Origin: Sphingobium amiense
Lineage (GTDB): Bacteria; Pseudomonadota; Alphaproteobacteria; Sphingomonadales; Sphingomonadaceae
Assembly: GCF_003967075.1 (NCBI RefSeq)
Contig: NZ_AP018664.1
Coordinates: forward strand, 2,356,001-2,420,000
DNA length: 64,000 bases
Direction of reading: 5' to 3'
Both the position numbers and the translations under genes were made by a program. Below the pieces are notes generated by a model, which ran no database searches, was not told the origin of the DNA, and was given only the letters and a program-made list of their open reading frames with translations. This document shows, piece after piece, positions 1 through 8,795 of the stretch; position 1 is the stretch's first letter, and each line of letters opens with the position of its first letter.

Positions 1-158
1 CCCCGCCCGGCATAATGATCCGCCAGGGCGGACAGCGCCGTGGACAGGTCGCCGCTTTCCCCCACATGCAGCCGGATCTCGGCGGGCGTCAGCGGCGCTT
101 CGGCGACGAACAGCGTCGCTTCCACCGCGCGCAGGAAATCGTCCGGCTCTTCCGTCAC
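1..158 (-). CDS. scpB: Segregation and condensation protein B (partial, N-terminal part)
   Basis: Only the first 52 or so codons lie in the window; the gene runs off the left edge. The GTG start at 158-156 overlaps the scpA stop (GTGA), the usual translational coupling of this pair. The visible start reads MTEEPDDFLRAVEATLFVAE and continues with the conserved 'APLTPAEI' winged-helix stretch of ScpB. The protein pairs with ScpA and SMC in chromosome condensation and segregation. The call rests on position after scpA and this N-terminus; the rest cannot be checked here. Confidence 0.85.
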   Translation of the reverse strand, partial: MTEEPDDFLRAVEATLFVAEAPLTPAEIRLHVGESGDLSTALSALADHYAGR

Positions 159-925
159 GCCCGCGCCTCCGGCACCGCCGCGCGCAGGTAGAGCGGCGCG
201 AAGATGCCTTCCTGCGCGATCTCCAGCCGCCCCTGCCGCGCCAGTTCGAGCGCCGCGACAAAGCTGCTCGCCAGCGCCGACTTCGCCCTCGGCGCGTCCA
301 GTTCCTCGGGCAAAAAGGCTTCGAGCCGGGTCCAGTCGAGTGCCGCGCCGACCAGCGATCCGACGCGCTGGATCGCCTCGTCCAGCGTCATGACCGGACG
401 CACGGCGATGGTGTGGACGACCGGCTGCGTGCGCGCGCGGACCTGCCCATAGGCGGCGATGAGATCGTAGAGGCTCGCCTGCCACTGCGCCTTTCGGACC
501 ATGCGCAGCCCCTCGGGCGCGCGGCGGGCGAACACGTCGCGCCCGATCCGGTCGCGCGCCATCAGCCGGGCGGCGGCGTCGCGCATGGCGTTGAGGCGCT
601 GAAGCCGCAGGTGCAGGCGCAGCGCCAGTTCCTCAGGACTGGGATCGGGCTGCTCCGCCTTGGGCAGCAGCAGCGCTGACTTGAGGTAAGCAAGCCACGC
701 CGCCATCACCAGATAGTCCGCCGCCAGCTCCAGCTTCAACTGCCGCGCGCTGTCGATGAAGGCGAGATATTGTTCGGTCAGCGCCAGGATCGAGATTTCG
801 CGCAGATCCACCTTCTGCCCCCGCGCCAGCGTCAGCAGCAGGTCGAGCGGCCCCTCCCAGCTATCGAAGCTGACGGTCAGCGTATGGACCGGCGGAACCA
901 CGGGCGAAGCGAAGAGGTCGTCCAT
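155..925 (-). CDS. scpA: Segregation and condensation protein A (kleisin)
   Basis: 256-residue ScpA, the kleisin that bridges SMC heads together with ScpB for chromosome segregation. The diagnostic F/W-EGPLDLLL motif lies at residues 23-31, followed by the helical region ('LAADYLVMAAWLAYLKSALL') typical of the family. Length fits the family. It lies downstream of nagZ in the same direction and overlaps scpB by the GTGA junction. The start ATG at 925 has a GGGGAGG Shine-Dalgarno 5 bases upstream that is supplied by the end of a dispersed palindromic repeat (931-1046). Confidence 0.95.
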   Translation of the reverse strand: MDDLFASPVVPPVHTLTVSFDSWEGPLDLLLTLARGQKVDLREISILALTEQYLAFIDSARQLKLELAADYLVMAAWLAYLKSALLLPKAEQPDPSPEELALRLHLRLQRLNAMRDAAARLMARDRIGRDVFARRAPEGLRMVRKAQWQASLYDLIAAYGQVRARTQPVVHTIAVRPVMTLDEAIQRVGSLVGAALDWTRLEAFLPEELDAPRAKSALASSFVAALELARQGRLEIAQEGIFAPLYLRAAVPEARA

Positions 926-930
926 TAAAT

Positions 931-1046
931 CCTCCCCTGCAAGGGGAGGTGGCAGACGAAGTCTGACGGAGGGGTGTCCCCCTGTCGATAGCGTGACACC
1001 CCTCCACCATCGCTACGCGACGGTCCCCCTCCCCTTGCAGGGGAGG
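931..1046. repeat. Dispersed structured palindromic repeat, copy A
   Basis: 116-bp element between nagZ and scpA. The two ends are 19-bp inverted repeats of cctcccctgcaaggggagg type, each also able to fold on itself. Inside are a small hairpin with stem cagac and loop gaa, an 11-bp inverted repeat ggaggggtgtc/gacacccctcc, and a further hairpin tcgc-tac-gcga. A second copy in the same orientation is at 7880-7993. Stem sequences differ between the copies but the pairing is kept. No transposase is linked. Its left end supplies the scpA ribosome-binding site. Confidence 0.85.
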
Positions 1047-1064
1047 ATGAGACGGGGTCCGCCC

Positions 1065-2078
1065 TCAAGCCGCCACCAGTCCCAGCAGAGTGTCGCGCGT
1101 CGCGATCAGTTCCTCCATCGGCGGCTGGTCTCCGCCGCGCGTCACCGACGCCATCGCCCGGTCCAGCCGGTCGCGGGCGGCGTCGGTGATGTCGGGCAGG
1201 CGTTCGGCGATGCCCGCCATGTCGTCCATCCGCCCCCAGCAGTTGAGCGCGATGTCGCATCCCGCCGCGATCACCCCGGCCGCCCGATCCGGGATGCTGC
1301 CCTGCAAAGCCTGCATGTCGAGATCGTCGGACATCAGCAGCCCGTCAAAGCCGATCGACGCACGGATGATCTCACCGATGATCGTCGGCGAAAGGCTCGC
1401 CGGGCGGTCCGCATCCCATTCGGTATAGACGACATGCGCGGTCATCGCCATCGGCGCGGATCGCAGCGTGCGGAAGGGCGCAAGGTCGGTTTCCAGCGCG
1501 TTGAGGTCCGCGTCTACCACGGGCAGTTCATGATGGCTGTCGACCATGGCGCGGCCATGGCCGGGCATATGCTTGACGATGCCGACGACGCCGCCCTCCG
1601 CCAGTCCTTCCAGCGTCGCGCGGCCCAGCGCGGCGACGCGCATCGGCTCCGCGCCCAGCGTCCGGTCGCCCATGATGTCGCTCGCGCCCTCCTGCCGCAC
1701 GTCGAGCAGCGGCAGCGCATCGACCGTGACGCCCACGTCCGCGAGCATCAGCGCGATGGCGCGGGCATTGGCTCTGGCGGCGGCGATGGCGCTCGACGGC
1801 GCGCGCTCATAGAGCCGGTCGAACGCCGCGCCCGCAGGAAAGGCCGGCCATACCGGCGGCTGCATCCGCGCGACCCGCCCGCCTTCCTGGTCGATCATGA
1901 TGAGCAGGTCGTCGCGTCCGTGCAGGCTGCGCAGATCGTCGGTCAGCGCCCGCATCTGGTCGCGGTCGACGCAGTTTCGCTTGAAGAGAATATAGCCCGC
2001 CGGCTGCGCCTGCGCGAAGAAAGCGCGTTCGTCGGGCGTGAGAACGGGACCGGACAGGCCAAAGATGACAGGCTTCAT
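1065..2078 (-). CDS. nagZ: Beta-N-acetylhexosaminidase (peptidoglycan recycling)
   Basis: 337-residue glycoside hydrolase family 3 enzyme that removes GlcNAc from 1,6-anhydroMurNAc-peptides during cell-wall recycling in the cytoplasm. Visible motifs are 'IDQEGGRV' (62-69), the KHMPGHG substrate loop (169-175) with the following DSHHELP catalytic-histidine loop (180-186), and SDDLDM (250-255) carrying the nucleophilic aspartate. No signal peptide, as expected for NagZ. It follows the SPOR-domain gene and precedes scpA, a gene order typical of sphingomonads. Confidence 0.95.
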   Translation of the reverse strand: MKPVIFGLSGPVLTPDERAFFAQAQPAGYILFKRNCVDRDQMRALTDDLRSLHGRDDLLIMIDQEGGRVARMQPPVWPAFPAGAAFDRLYERAPSSAIAAARANARAIALMLADVGVTVDALPLLDVRQEGASDIMGDRTLGAEPMRVAALGRATLEGLAEGGVVGIVKHMPGHGRAMVDSHHELPVVDADLNALETDLAPFRTLRSAPMAMTAHVVYTEWDADRPASLSPTIIGEIIRASIGFDGLLMSDDLDMQALQGSIPDRAAGVIAAGCDIALNCWGRMDDMAGIAERLPDITDAARDRLDRAMASVTRGGDQPPMEELIATRDTLLGLVAA

Positions 2079-2131
2079 GAGGGAGATGGTAGCGGCTGGC
2101 CGCCCCCGTGTCGAAGGGCTTTATGCGCCCG

Positions 2132-2854
2132 TCAGCTCACCACGAGGCAGCTTTCCCCCGCGACCTTGAGCTTGCCGCAGACAAGGCTCGCCTGCCCGCC
2201 CGCCGCCGCGCGGAGGCGATAGAGGGTGCTGCCGCCGATCTCCACCGGCTCGACCGTCATGGCGAGCGGGGCGAGATAGGCGAATCGCTTCGACAGCTTG
2301 CCCCATGCGTCCTTGGCCAGCGCCGCGTTGCCATAGGCGCCAAGCTGGATCGTGCCGCTGCGCGCGGCCTTGGGCGCTGCCGCGGTTGCGGGGGCGCGGG
2401 TTTCGTCCTCCACTTTCGCCGTCACACTTTGCGAGGGGCGGGCGGGTGCGGCGGGGCGGCTCGCGACCGGCGCGGGCGCGGTCTTGGCGATGGGGGCTTC
2501 GGGCACGCGGCTGGGGTCGATGCGCCCGTCGCGCACGACGCCTTCGCTCGCGGCGTAGCTGGCGTCGCCCTCGCCGTCGAACTTCTTTGCATCCGCCTCG
2601 TTTGCCGCGACCTTATAGTCGCCTGCGGGCGCGGCGATCAGTTGGCCTTCGCCCGCACCGCCGCCGCCGGAGCGGTTCTGCACCCACCACACGCCCGCCA
2701 CGACCGCGCCGACGATGGCAAGGCCCAGCAGGATGAAGCCCAGCAGCTTGAGCGGGGAGATGCCTTCATCCTCGACCTCGTCGAATGCCGGCTCCAGCCA
2801 GGGCAGCCTGTCATCGTCGTCCAGATCCAGTCTTCCCCGCGCATAATCGCCCAT
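2132..2854 (-). CDS. SPOR domain-containing inner-membrane protein
   Basis: 240 residues from the ATG at 2854, preferred over the longer frame because it has a GGAAGGA Shine-Dalgarno and sits just after the argS stop (23-base gap). An acidic cytoplasmic N-terminus is followed by one membrane segment (about residues 35-57), an Ala/Pro-rich linker and a C-terminal SPOR domain (about 165-240, beginning 'GTIQLGAYGN'). SPOR domains bind denuded glycan at division sites. Its place between argS and nagZ agrees with a cell-wall role. The specific partner is unknown. Confidence 0.88.
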   Translation of the reverse strand: MGDYARGRLDLDDDDRLPWLEPAFDEVEDEGISPLKLLGFILLGLAIVGAVVAGVWWVQNRSGGGGAGEGQLIAAPAGDYKVAANEADAKKFDGEGDASYAASEGVVRDGRIDPSRVPEAPIAKTAPAPVASRPAAPARPSQSVTAKVEDETRAPATAAAPKAARSGTIQLGAYGNAALAKDAWGKLSKRFAYLAPLAMTVEPVEIGGSTLYRLRAAAGGQASLVCGKLKVAGESCLVVS

Positions 2855-2877
2855 GCCAGTCCTTCCGCCTGTTTGCC

Positions 2878-4605
2878 TCAGCCCATTTCCGTGAGAGCGG
2901 CCACGCCCATAAGGGCCAGCCCGTTGCGGATAATCTGCCCGATTCCCCTCGCGAGGAAAAGACGGGTTGCGGTGAGTGACGGATCGTCGGCCAAAATGAC
3001 GCGCGCGCGCGGATCGTCGTTGCCCATGTTCCACCAGCCGTGGAAAGAGGAAGCCAAGTCATTGAGATAGAAGGCGATCCGGTGCGGCTCCCGCCCCTGC
3101 GCCGCGCCATCCACCACACGGGGGAACTGCGCGGCCAGTTTGACGAGGGCAAGTTCCGCCGTCCCAAGAAGGGACAGGTCGGCATCCGGCAGGACGATCC
3201 CCGCCTCCTCCGCCCGCCGCCCGAGCGAGGAAATGCGCGCATGGGCATATTGGACGTAGAAGACGGGATTGTCCTTCGACGCTTCGACCACCTTGGCGAA
3301 ATCGAAGTCCATCTGCGCATCGGCCTTGCGCGTCAGCATGGTGAAGCGGACGACATCCTTGCCCACTTCGCGGACGACATCGGCCAGCGTCACGAAATTG
3401 CCCGCGCGCTTGGACATCTTGACCGGCTCGCCGTCGCGCAGCAGGCGGACCATCTGGATCAGCTTCACGTCGAAGCGCGCGCGCCCTTCGGTCAGCGCGG
3501 CGACGGCGGCCTGGATGCGCTTCACCGTCCCGGCATGGTCCGCGCCCCATATGTCGATCAACTGGTCGGCGGTCTGCGCCTTCTGGAAATGATAGGCCAT
3601 GTCCGCGCCGAAATAGGTCCATGCGCCGTTCGACTTCTTGATCGGCCGATCCTGATCGTCGCCGAACTTCGTCGAGCGGAACAGCGGCAGCTCCACCGGT
3701 TCCCAGTCGTCGGGCAGCTCGCCCTTGGGCGCTTCGAGCGTCCCGTCATAGACAAGGTCGTGCGCGCGCAGCCAGGCTTCGGCCTCGCCCGGCTTGCCCG
3801 CCGCCTGCAATTCCGCCTCGGACGAGAAAATGTCGTGATGAATGCCCAGCAGCGCCAGATCGTTGCGGATCATGTCCATCATCTTCGCGACGGCGAAGGT
3901 GCGGAAGAGGACGAGCCATTCGCTCTCCGGCGCGCTTGCGAAACGGTCGCCATGTTCGGCGGCCAGAGCCTCCCCCACCGGGACCAGATAGTCGCCGGGA
4001 TAAAGTCCTTCGGGGATCTCGCCGACATCCTCGCCCAGTGCCTCGCGGTAGCGCAGATGCGCCGAGCGGGCGAGCACATCGACCTGACCGCCCGCGTCGT
4101 TGATATAATATTCGCGGATCACCCTGTGCCCGGCATATTCGAGCAGCGTCGCGAGCGCGTCGCCCACCACCGCGCCCCGGCAATGGCCCATATGCATGGG
4201 GCCGGTCGGGTTGGCGGAGACATATTCGACGTTGACCGTCACCCCGTGCCCCACAGTCGAGCGGCCATAATCGTCCGCATCGGCATGGATCGCCGCCAGC
4301 TCCTCGCGCCATACCGCGTCATTGAGCGTCAGGTTGATGAAGCCCGGCCCGGCGATGGCGGCGCTCTCCACCTCGTCGAGAGCCTGCACTTTGGCGACAA
4401 TCGCTTCAGCCAGCGCGCGCGGATTGGTGCCCGCAGGCTTCGCCAGCACCATCGCGGCGTTGGTGGCAAGGTCGCCATGGCTCGGGTCGCGCGGCGGCTC
4501 CACCGTCACGGGCTTGCGGTTCAGGCCTGCGGGCAGCGCGCCCTCGGCCTCCAGCGCGTCGAGCACGGCGTCGAGATGGGCGGTGAAACGGGTGTAAAGG
4601 GACAA
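2878..4605 (-). CDS. argS: Arginyl-tRNA synthetase
   Basis: Class I aminoacyl-tRNA synthetase, 575 residues from the proposed TTG start at 4605 (reads MSLYTRFTAHL, the expected N-terminus). Signature motifs are HMGH (138-141) in place of HIGH and KMSKR (about 396-400) in place of KMSKS, followed by the C-terminal DALR anticodon-binding domain. An AGGAAAG Shine-Dalgarno lies upstream of this TTG. The longer frame begins at another TTG (4671) inside a dispersed repeat, so its extra 22 residues are probably not translated. It heads the argS-SPOR-nagZ-scpAB cluster. Confidence 0.95.
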   Translation of the reverse strand: MSLYTRFTAHLDAVLDALEAEGALPAGLNRKPVTVEPPRDPSHGDLATNAAMVLAKPAGTNPRALAEAIVAKVQALDEVESAAIAGPGFINLTLNDAVWREELAAIHADADDYGRSTVGHGVTVNVEYVSANPTGPMHMGHCRGAVVGDALATLLEYAGHRVIREYYINDAGGQVDVLARSAHLRYREALGEDVGEIPEGLYPGDYLVPVGEALAAEHGDRFASAPESEWLVLFRTFAVAKMMDMIRNDLALLGIHHDIFSSEAELQAAGKPGEAEAWLRAHDLVYDGTLEAPKGELPDDWEPVELPLFRSTKFGDDQDRPIKKSNGAWTYFGADMAYHFQKAQTADQLIDIWGADHAGTVKRIQAAVAALTEGRARFDVKLIQMVRLLRDGEPVKMSKRAGNFVTLADVVREVGKDVVRFTMLTRKADAQMDFDFAKVVEASKDNPVFYVQYAHARISSLGRRAEEAGIVLPDADLSLLGTAELALVKLAAQFPRVVDGAAQGREPHRIAFYLNDLASSFHGWWNMGNDDPRARVILADDPSLTATRLFLARGIGQIIRNGLALMGVAALTEMG

Positions 4606-4628
4606 GGGACGAAACTTTCCTGCAAGTT

Positions 4629-4706
4629 CCGTTCGCCCTGAGCCTGTCGAAGGGCTGCTCTTTTCTTTCAAGAAGGGCAGGGCTTCGACAAGCTCAGCCC
4701 GAACGG
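4629..4706. repeat. Dispersed inverted repeat, 'GTTCGGGCTGAGC' family
   Basis: 78-bp palindromic element just upstream of argS. The left arm starts ccgttcgccctgagcctgtc; the right arm, read in reverse, starts ccgttcgggctgagcttgtc, a match except at paired positions. The arms flank an AT-richer loop. Repeats with this core are frequent in sphingomonad genomes. It separates argS from the upstream lipoprotein gene and may act as its transcript end or as a structured RNA. A degenerate relative lies at 47755-47808. Confidence 0.8.
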
Positions 4707-4723
4707 TGGAATGGGACTAAGCC

Positions 4724-5362
4724 TTAGCGGGTCGCATTATATCGGAGCTGGTCCTGCGTCAGGTTGAACCCGACGAGCAGCTCGAAACTGGTGCGCTGGA
4801 GCGCGGCCTTCACGTCCGGCTGGGCGAAGGGGTCGATGGCGGCGTCGGCATCGCCCGCCTTGCGCTTCTGCGTGATCTTGGCCTGCACGTCGGCGGGCAG
4901 CGTGGCGGCGGCCTTGTCGACATAGGAACCCGCCTTCGCCTGCGCGCTGGCGCGATAGGCGCCGGGCGCGAAATTGAGCGTCACCTGCCCCACCCGCTTG
5001 GCGATCACATTGGTGCCCGCCTGCACCACGGCGGAATAATAAGGCAGCGTCACCTGCCGCGCGACGCTGGCGTCGGTGCGGCGCGCGTTCACGGTGAAGG
5101 TCGCTTCGGTATAGAATTGCGCTCCGTCCGAGCAGGTGGAGCGCAGGTCGGTGATGTTCGCCACCACGTCGATGGCGGACGCGTCGGTGCTGTTTGCCGG
5201 GTTGAACAGGGTGACGTCGCCCGTCCCAGCCGGGATCGCCGCGCTCGGGCAGGCGGAGCGCACCGCGACCACGCCGCCCGTCGCGTCGATCTCGCCGCGC
5301 CGCGAACAGCCCGCCAGAGCGAGGGCGAGCATGGCGGTCGTGGCGACGGGTGCAATCTTCAC
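4724..5362 (-). CDS. Conserved hypothetical lipoprotein
   Basis: 212 residues with a type II signal peptide; the lipobox LALAGC puts the lipidated cysteine at residue 19. The mature part is a soluble, mostly beta-rich and Ala-rich domain with no motif I recognise and no membrane segment. It is divergent from ispH with about 130 bases between them and lies upstream of argS in the same direction, separated by a dispersed repeat. An envelope location, probably periplasm-facing, is supported; the function is not. Confidence 0.8.
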   Translation of the reverse strand: MKIAPVATTAMLALALAGCSRRGEIDATGGVVAVRSACPSAAIPAGTGDVTLFNPANSTDASAIDVVANITDLRSTCSDGAQFYTEATFTVNARRTDASVARQVTLPYYSAVVQAGTNVIAKRVGQVTLNFAPGAYRASAQAKAGSYVDKAAATLPADVQAKITQKRKAGDADAAIDPFAQPDVKAALQRTSFELLVGFNLTQDQLRYNATR

Positions 5363-5489
5363 GGGCAGACTATCCTTAACAGGCGCGGCCGTCGGGGCGG
5401 CCAGCTTTGCGCTTCCTTATCCATCCCCCGCCCCCCGCGCAACCTCAAGGCTCTTTCTTCGCGCGGCACATTCGCCTAAGCGGCGGAGC

Positions 5490-6449
5490 ATGACAGACGC
5501 GCCCGCCGCCCGCCGCCCCCTGACCCTGCTGATCGCCGCGCCGCGCGGCTTTTGCGCCGGGGTCGACCGCGCCATCATCATCGTGGAAAAGGCGATCGAG
5601 AAATATGGGGCGCCCGTCTATGTCCGGCACGAAATCGTCCATAACAAATATGTGGTGGACAGCCTGAAGGCCAAAGGCGCGATCTTCGTCGAGGAACTGG
5701 ATCAGGTGCCCGATGGCGTGCCGGTGGTCTTTTCCGCCCATGGCGTGCCCAAGGCGGTGCCCACGAAAGCGGAGCAGCGCGGCCTCGACTATCTCGACGC
5801 CACCTGCCCGCTCGTCAGCAAGGTCCACCGCCAGGCCGAGCGGCAGGTCGATGCGGGCCGCCATATCCTCTTCATCGGGCACAAGGCGCATCCTGAGGTC
5901 ATCGGCACCTTCGGTCAGGTGCCCGAAGGCACGATGACGCTGATCGAGACGGTCGAGGACGCCGAAGCCTTCGCGCCCGCCGATCCCGACAACCTCGCCT
6001 TCCTGACCCAGACCACCCTGTCGGTGGACGACACCGCCGCCATCGTCGCCACGCTGGAGCGCCGCTTTCCCACCATCGCCGCGCCCAAGGGCGAGGACAT
6101 CTGCTATGCGACTTCCAACCGCCAGACCGCGGTCAAGGCCATCGCCGCGCGGTGCGAGGCGCTTTATGTGATCGGCGCGCCCAACAGCTCCAATTCGCTG
6201 CGCCTCGTCGAAGTGGCCGAGCGCGAAGGAACGCGCGCGCGCCTGATCCAGCGCGCCGATGAGATCGACTTCGACTGGATCGGCGACGTAGCGACGCTGG
6301 GCCTCACCGCAGGCGCATCCGCGCCCGAAGTGCTGGTGCGCGAAGTGGTTGACGCCATCGCCGCCCGCTTCGACGTGACCGAGGAACAGGTCGAAACCGC
6401 ACGCGAAAGCATCGCTTTTAAGCTGCCGCGCGGGCTGGAGGCGGCCTGA
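5490..6449 (+). CDS. ispH: 4-hydroxy-3-methylbut-2-enyl diphosphate reductase
   Basis: 319-residue IspH (LytB), last enzyme of the MEP isoprenoid pathway, making IPP and DMAPP with a [4Fe-4S] cluster. The three cluster cysteines are C22 ('RGFCAGV'), C106 ('DATCPLV') and C205 ('DICYATSN'); substrate-binding histidines occur in 'AHGV' (84) and 'KAHPEV' (134). The start ATG at 5490 gives the normal N-terminus; the longer frame extends upstream without support. Followed by thrB after 3 bases and rnhA by overlap, so these three form one transcript. Confidence 0.96.
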   Translation: MTDAPAARRPLTLLIAAPRGFCAGVDRAIIIVEKAIEKYGAPVYVRHEIVHNKYVVDSLKAKGAIFVEELDQVPDGVPVVFSAHGVPKAVPTKAEQRGLDYLDATCPLVSKVHRQAERQVDAGRHILFIGHKAHPEVIGTFGQVPEGTMTLIETVEDAEAFAPADPDNLAFLTQTTLSVDDTAAIVATLERRFPTIAAPKGEDICYATSNRQTAVKAIAARCEALYVIGAPNSSNSLRLVEVAEREGTRARLIQRADEIDFDWIGDVATLGLTAGASAPEVLVREVVDAIAARFDVTEEQVETARESIAFKLPRGLEAA

Positions 6450-6452
6450 TCC

Positions 6453-7430
6453 ATGGCGGTCTACACCCATGTTCCCGCCGAAGAGATCGACGCATTCCTC
6501 ACCCGCTACAACGCCGGACGGCTGGTATCGGCCAAGGGCATCGCGGAGGGGGTCGAGAACAGCAATTATCTGCTCGAAACCACCGGCGCGGACGGAAAGG
6601 GTCATCGCTACATCCTGACGCTCTACGAAAAGCGGGTGGATCAAGCGGACCTGCCCTTCTTCATGGACCTGCTCGACCATCTGGGCGCGCGCGGCTGCCT
6701 CGTCCCGCGCTTCATCGCCGACACAAGCGGGCAGCGGCTGCAACAGCTTGGCGGCCGCCCCGCCTGCCTCATCGAGTTTCTGACCGGCATCAGCGTGACC
6801 GAACCGACCCCGGCGCAGGCGAAAGCGGCGGGCGCGGCGCTGGGCGAGCTGCACCGGGCGGCGCAGGGCTTCGACGGAGAGCGGCGCAACGCGCTCGACA
6901 TCGCGGGCTGGCACGATCTGGCGGCGAAATGCGGCGACGATTTCGACAGCATCGCGCCGGGCCTTGGCGCGCGGGTGGCAGAGGAACTCGCTTTCCTCGA
7001 CGCGCACTGGCCCGCCGATCTGCCGCGTTCGGTGATCCACGCCGACCTCTTCCCCGACAATGTGCTGATGCTGGGGGACCGGGTGACGGGCCTCATCGAC
7101 TTCTATTTCAGTTGCACCGACATCCGCGCCTACGACCTTGCCGTCACGCACAGCGCATGGACGTTCAGCCATGACGGCGGCGCCTTCTTCGCGGATCGCG
7201 CGGCAGCGCTGGGCGCGGGCTATGGGCAAGCGCACGGCCTGACCGACGCGGAGCGCACCGTCTTCCCGATCCTGTGCCGGGGCGCGGCTCTGCGCTTCCT
7301 GCTGACGCGCGCCTATGACTGGATCAACACGCCCGCCGACGCGCTGGTGACGCGCAAAGACCCGCTCGCTTACCTCCGGCGCCTCGACTTCTATGCGAAG
7401 GCCGATCCGACGGGCCTGCTCGGCGCATGA
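6453..7430 (+). CDS. thrB: Homoserine kinase (aminoglycoside phosphotransferase-fold type)
   Basis: 325 residues; phosphorylates homoserine in threonine synthesis. It belongs to the APH-like ThrB family found in alphaproteobacteria rather than the GHMP type. The catalytic loop HADLFPDN spans 196-203 and the metal-binding 'LIDFYFS' carries D216. The N-terminus starts '[12 protein letters not shown]', characteristic of the family. It begins 3 bases after the ispH stop and overlaps rnhA by ATGA; the ispH-thrB-rnhA order is common in alphaproteobacteria. Confidence 0.94.
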   Translation: MAVYTHVPAEEIDAFLTRYNAGRLVSAKGIAEGVENSNYLLETTGADGKGHRYILTLYEKRVDQADLPFFMDLLDHLGARGCLVPRFIADTSGQRLQQLGGRPACLIEFLTGISVTEPTPAQAKAAGAALGELHRAAQGFDGERRNALDIAGWHDLAAKCGDDFDSIAPGLGARVAEELAFLDAHWPADLPRSVIHADLFPDNVLMLGDRVTGLIDFYFSCTDIRAYDLAVTHSAWTFSHDGGAFFADRAAALGAGYGQAHGLTDAERTVFPILCRGAALRFLLTRAYDWINTPADALVTRKDPLAYLRRLDFYAKADPTGLLGA

Positions 7431-7873
7431 GCGACCTGCCGCAAGTCGAAATTTTCACCGATGGCGCATGCAAGGGCAATCCGGGTCCGGGCGGCTGGGG
7501 CGCGGTGCTGCGCTTCGGCGCGAAGGAGAAGGACATTTCCGGCGGCGAGGCGCAGACCACCAACAACCGCATGGAGATGATGGCGGCGGTCGAGGCGCTG
7601 AACAGCCTCAAGAAACCGTGCCGGGTGACGCTCTATACCGACAGCAAATATGTGATGGACGGCATCACCAGATGGGTTTTCGGCTGGCAGAAAAATGGCT
7701 GGAGGACGGCGGACAGAAAGCCGGTCAAGAATGCCGAACTGTGGCAGGAACTGGTAAAGGCCACTGCCCGCCATCAGGTGACATGGCAATGGGTGAAGGG
7801 CCATGCGGGCCACCCCGAAAACGAACGCGCCGACGCACTCGCCTGCGCAGCGGCGGAGAGCTTCCGAAAGTAG
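7427..7873 (+). CDS. rnhA: Ribonuclease HI
   Basis: 148 residues, standard length. Cleaves RNA in RNA-DNA hybrids. Catalytic carboxylates are visible: D12 ('[11 protein letters not shown]'), E50 ('NNRMEMMA'), D72 ('YTDSKY') and D136 ('NERADALA'), with the assisting histidine in 'KGHAGH' (126). The start overlaps the thrB stop (ATGA), implying translational coupling. The gene ends just before dispersed repeat copy B, which separates it from a convergent nucleotidyltransferase gene. Confidence 0.97.
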   Translation: MSDLPQVEIFTDGACKGNPGPGGWGAVLRFGAKEKDISGGEAQTTNNRMEMMAAVEALNSLKKPCRVTLYTDSKYVMDGITRWVFGWQKNGWRTADRKPVKNAELWQELVKATARHQVTWQWVKGHAGHPENERADALACAAAESFRK

Positions 7874-7879
7874 GCAGGT

Positions 7880-7993
7880 CCTCCCCTTCAAGGGGAGGTG
7901 GCGCGCGCGAAGCGCGTGACGGAGGGGTATCCAGTTATCGGGAGGGGGCCACCCCTCCACCACTTCGTGGTCCCCCTCCCCTTACAGGGGAGG
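7880..7993. repeat. Dispersed structured palindromic repeat, copy B
   Basis: 114-bp second copy of the element at 931-1046, in the same orientation. Ends are cctccccttcaaggggagg and cctccccttacaggggagg. Internal hairpins keep the position and GAA loop but have different stems (cgcgc-gaa-gcgcg instead of cagac-gaa-gtctg; ccac-ttc-gtgg instead of tcgc-tac-gcga). It lies between convergent rnhA and the nucleotidyltransferase and supplies the last 19 or so codons and the stop of the latter. Confidence 0.85.
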
Positions 7994-8786
7994 AATTTCG
8001 GTGTAGCGCATTCCCCAAGATCGCCTCGATCAGCGCCACGTCCTCAACCTTGTCGGCGTCGATGCAGGCTTCGGCCTTCTCCATCGCCACCAGCCGCGCG
8101 TCGAGGCCGAACCTGCGCCCCACCCGCGCGATCCCGCCGCGCAGCGTCAGGATGCGCAGCGCCGCGCCGATCAGCGCCAGCGGGCCGAAGGCGGCGAGGA
8201 TCTTCCACCCCTTCTTGCGGTCCTGCTCGACCTGCTGCCACAGCGCGATGACCCGCTTCGCCCGCTCGCTGCCGAACCAGAAGAGATTCGCGCCCGACCA
8301 CCAGCCGTCGCGGAATTTCAGCCACGTCCGCCGCGACTGCGGGTAGCGCGCCAGCAGAGTGCGCCGCTCCACCAGCGCGACGGCAATGTCAGCGCCGTCC
8401 GCCTCGCCGACGAACTGGTCGAGCATCGCGCGGTCGAGCAGCACATGATCGGCGGTCGTCACCAGCAGCGGATAGCCAACGCCCTCCCCCTCCATCAGCG
8501 CCAGCAGCGACGATGCGATGCCCTGCCCGCCCGCCTCGAACCGCACGCGCGGGTCGGCGGCGAGCCATGCGGTCGCAGGATCGGCAGCGTAGAGGTCGGG
8601 CCGCTGGGTGAGGATGATGAGCCGCGCCACCGCCGGATGATCGAGCAGCGCGCGCGCGGGATAGTCGATCATCGGCCGCCCCGCGACCGGCGCGAGCGGC
8701 TTGACCGCCACGCCTGCCGCCACCGCGATAGGATCGGGCGTCGGGCGCGCGCCCGCGAGCAGGATGGCAGTGACGGAGGCGGTCAT
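7935..8786 (-). CDS. MobA-like NTP transferase domain protein
   Basis: 283 residues with an N-terminal nucleotidyltransferase fold: 'AILLAGARPTPDP' (residues 7-19) in the glycine-rich nucleotide loop position, 'KPLAPVAGRPMIDY' and the acidic 'TTADHVLL' metal-binding stretch. This resembles the MobA/NTP_transf_3 family; the nucleotide and acceptor are not evident. The middle part has a short hydrophobic region (ILAAFGPLALIGAAL). The last residues (RNSSPVRGGGPRSGGG...) are encoded by the dispersed repeat, so the ancestral C-terminus probably ended earlier. It is 9 bases downstream of the M23 peptidase gene. Confidence 0.75.
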   Translation of the reverse strand: MTASVTAILLAGARPTPDPIAVAAGVAVKPLAPVAGRPMIDYPARALLDHPAVARLIILTQRPDLYAADPATAWLAADPRVRFEAGGQGIASSLLALMEGEGVGYPLLVTTADHVLLDRAMLDQFVGEADGADIAVALVERRTLLARYPQSRRTWLKFRDGWWSGANLFWFGSERAKRVIALWQQVEQDRKKGWKILAAFGPLALIGAALRILTLRGGIARVGRRFGLDARLVAMEKAEACIDADKVEDVALIEAILGNALHRNSSPVRGGGPRSGGGVAPSR

Positions 8787-8795
8787 CCCCGCCCG

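Noticed and set aside
5445..7235. 596-codon open frame antisense to ispH and thrB
   Set aside because: Spans two well-defined plus-strand genes and has no recognisable domain.
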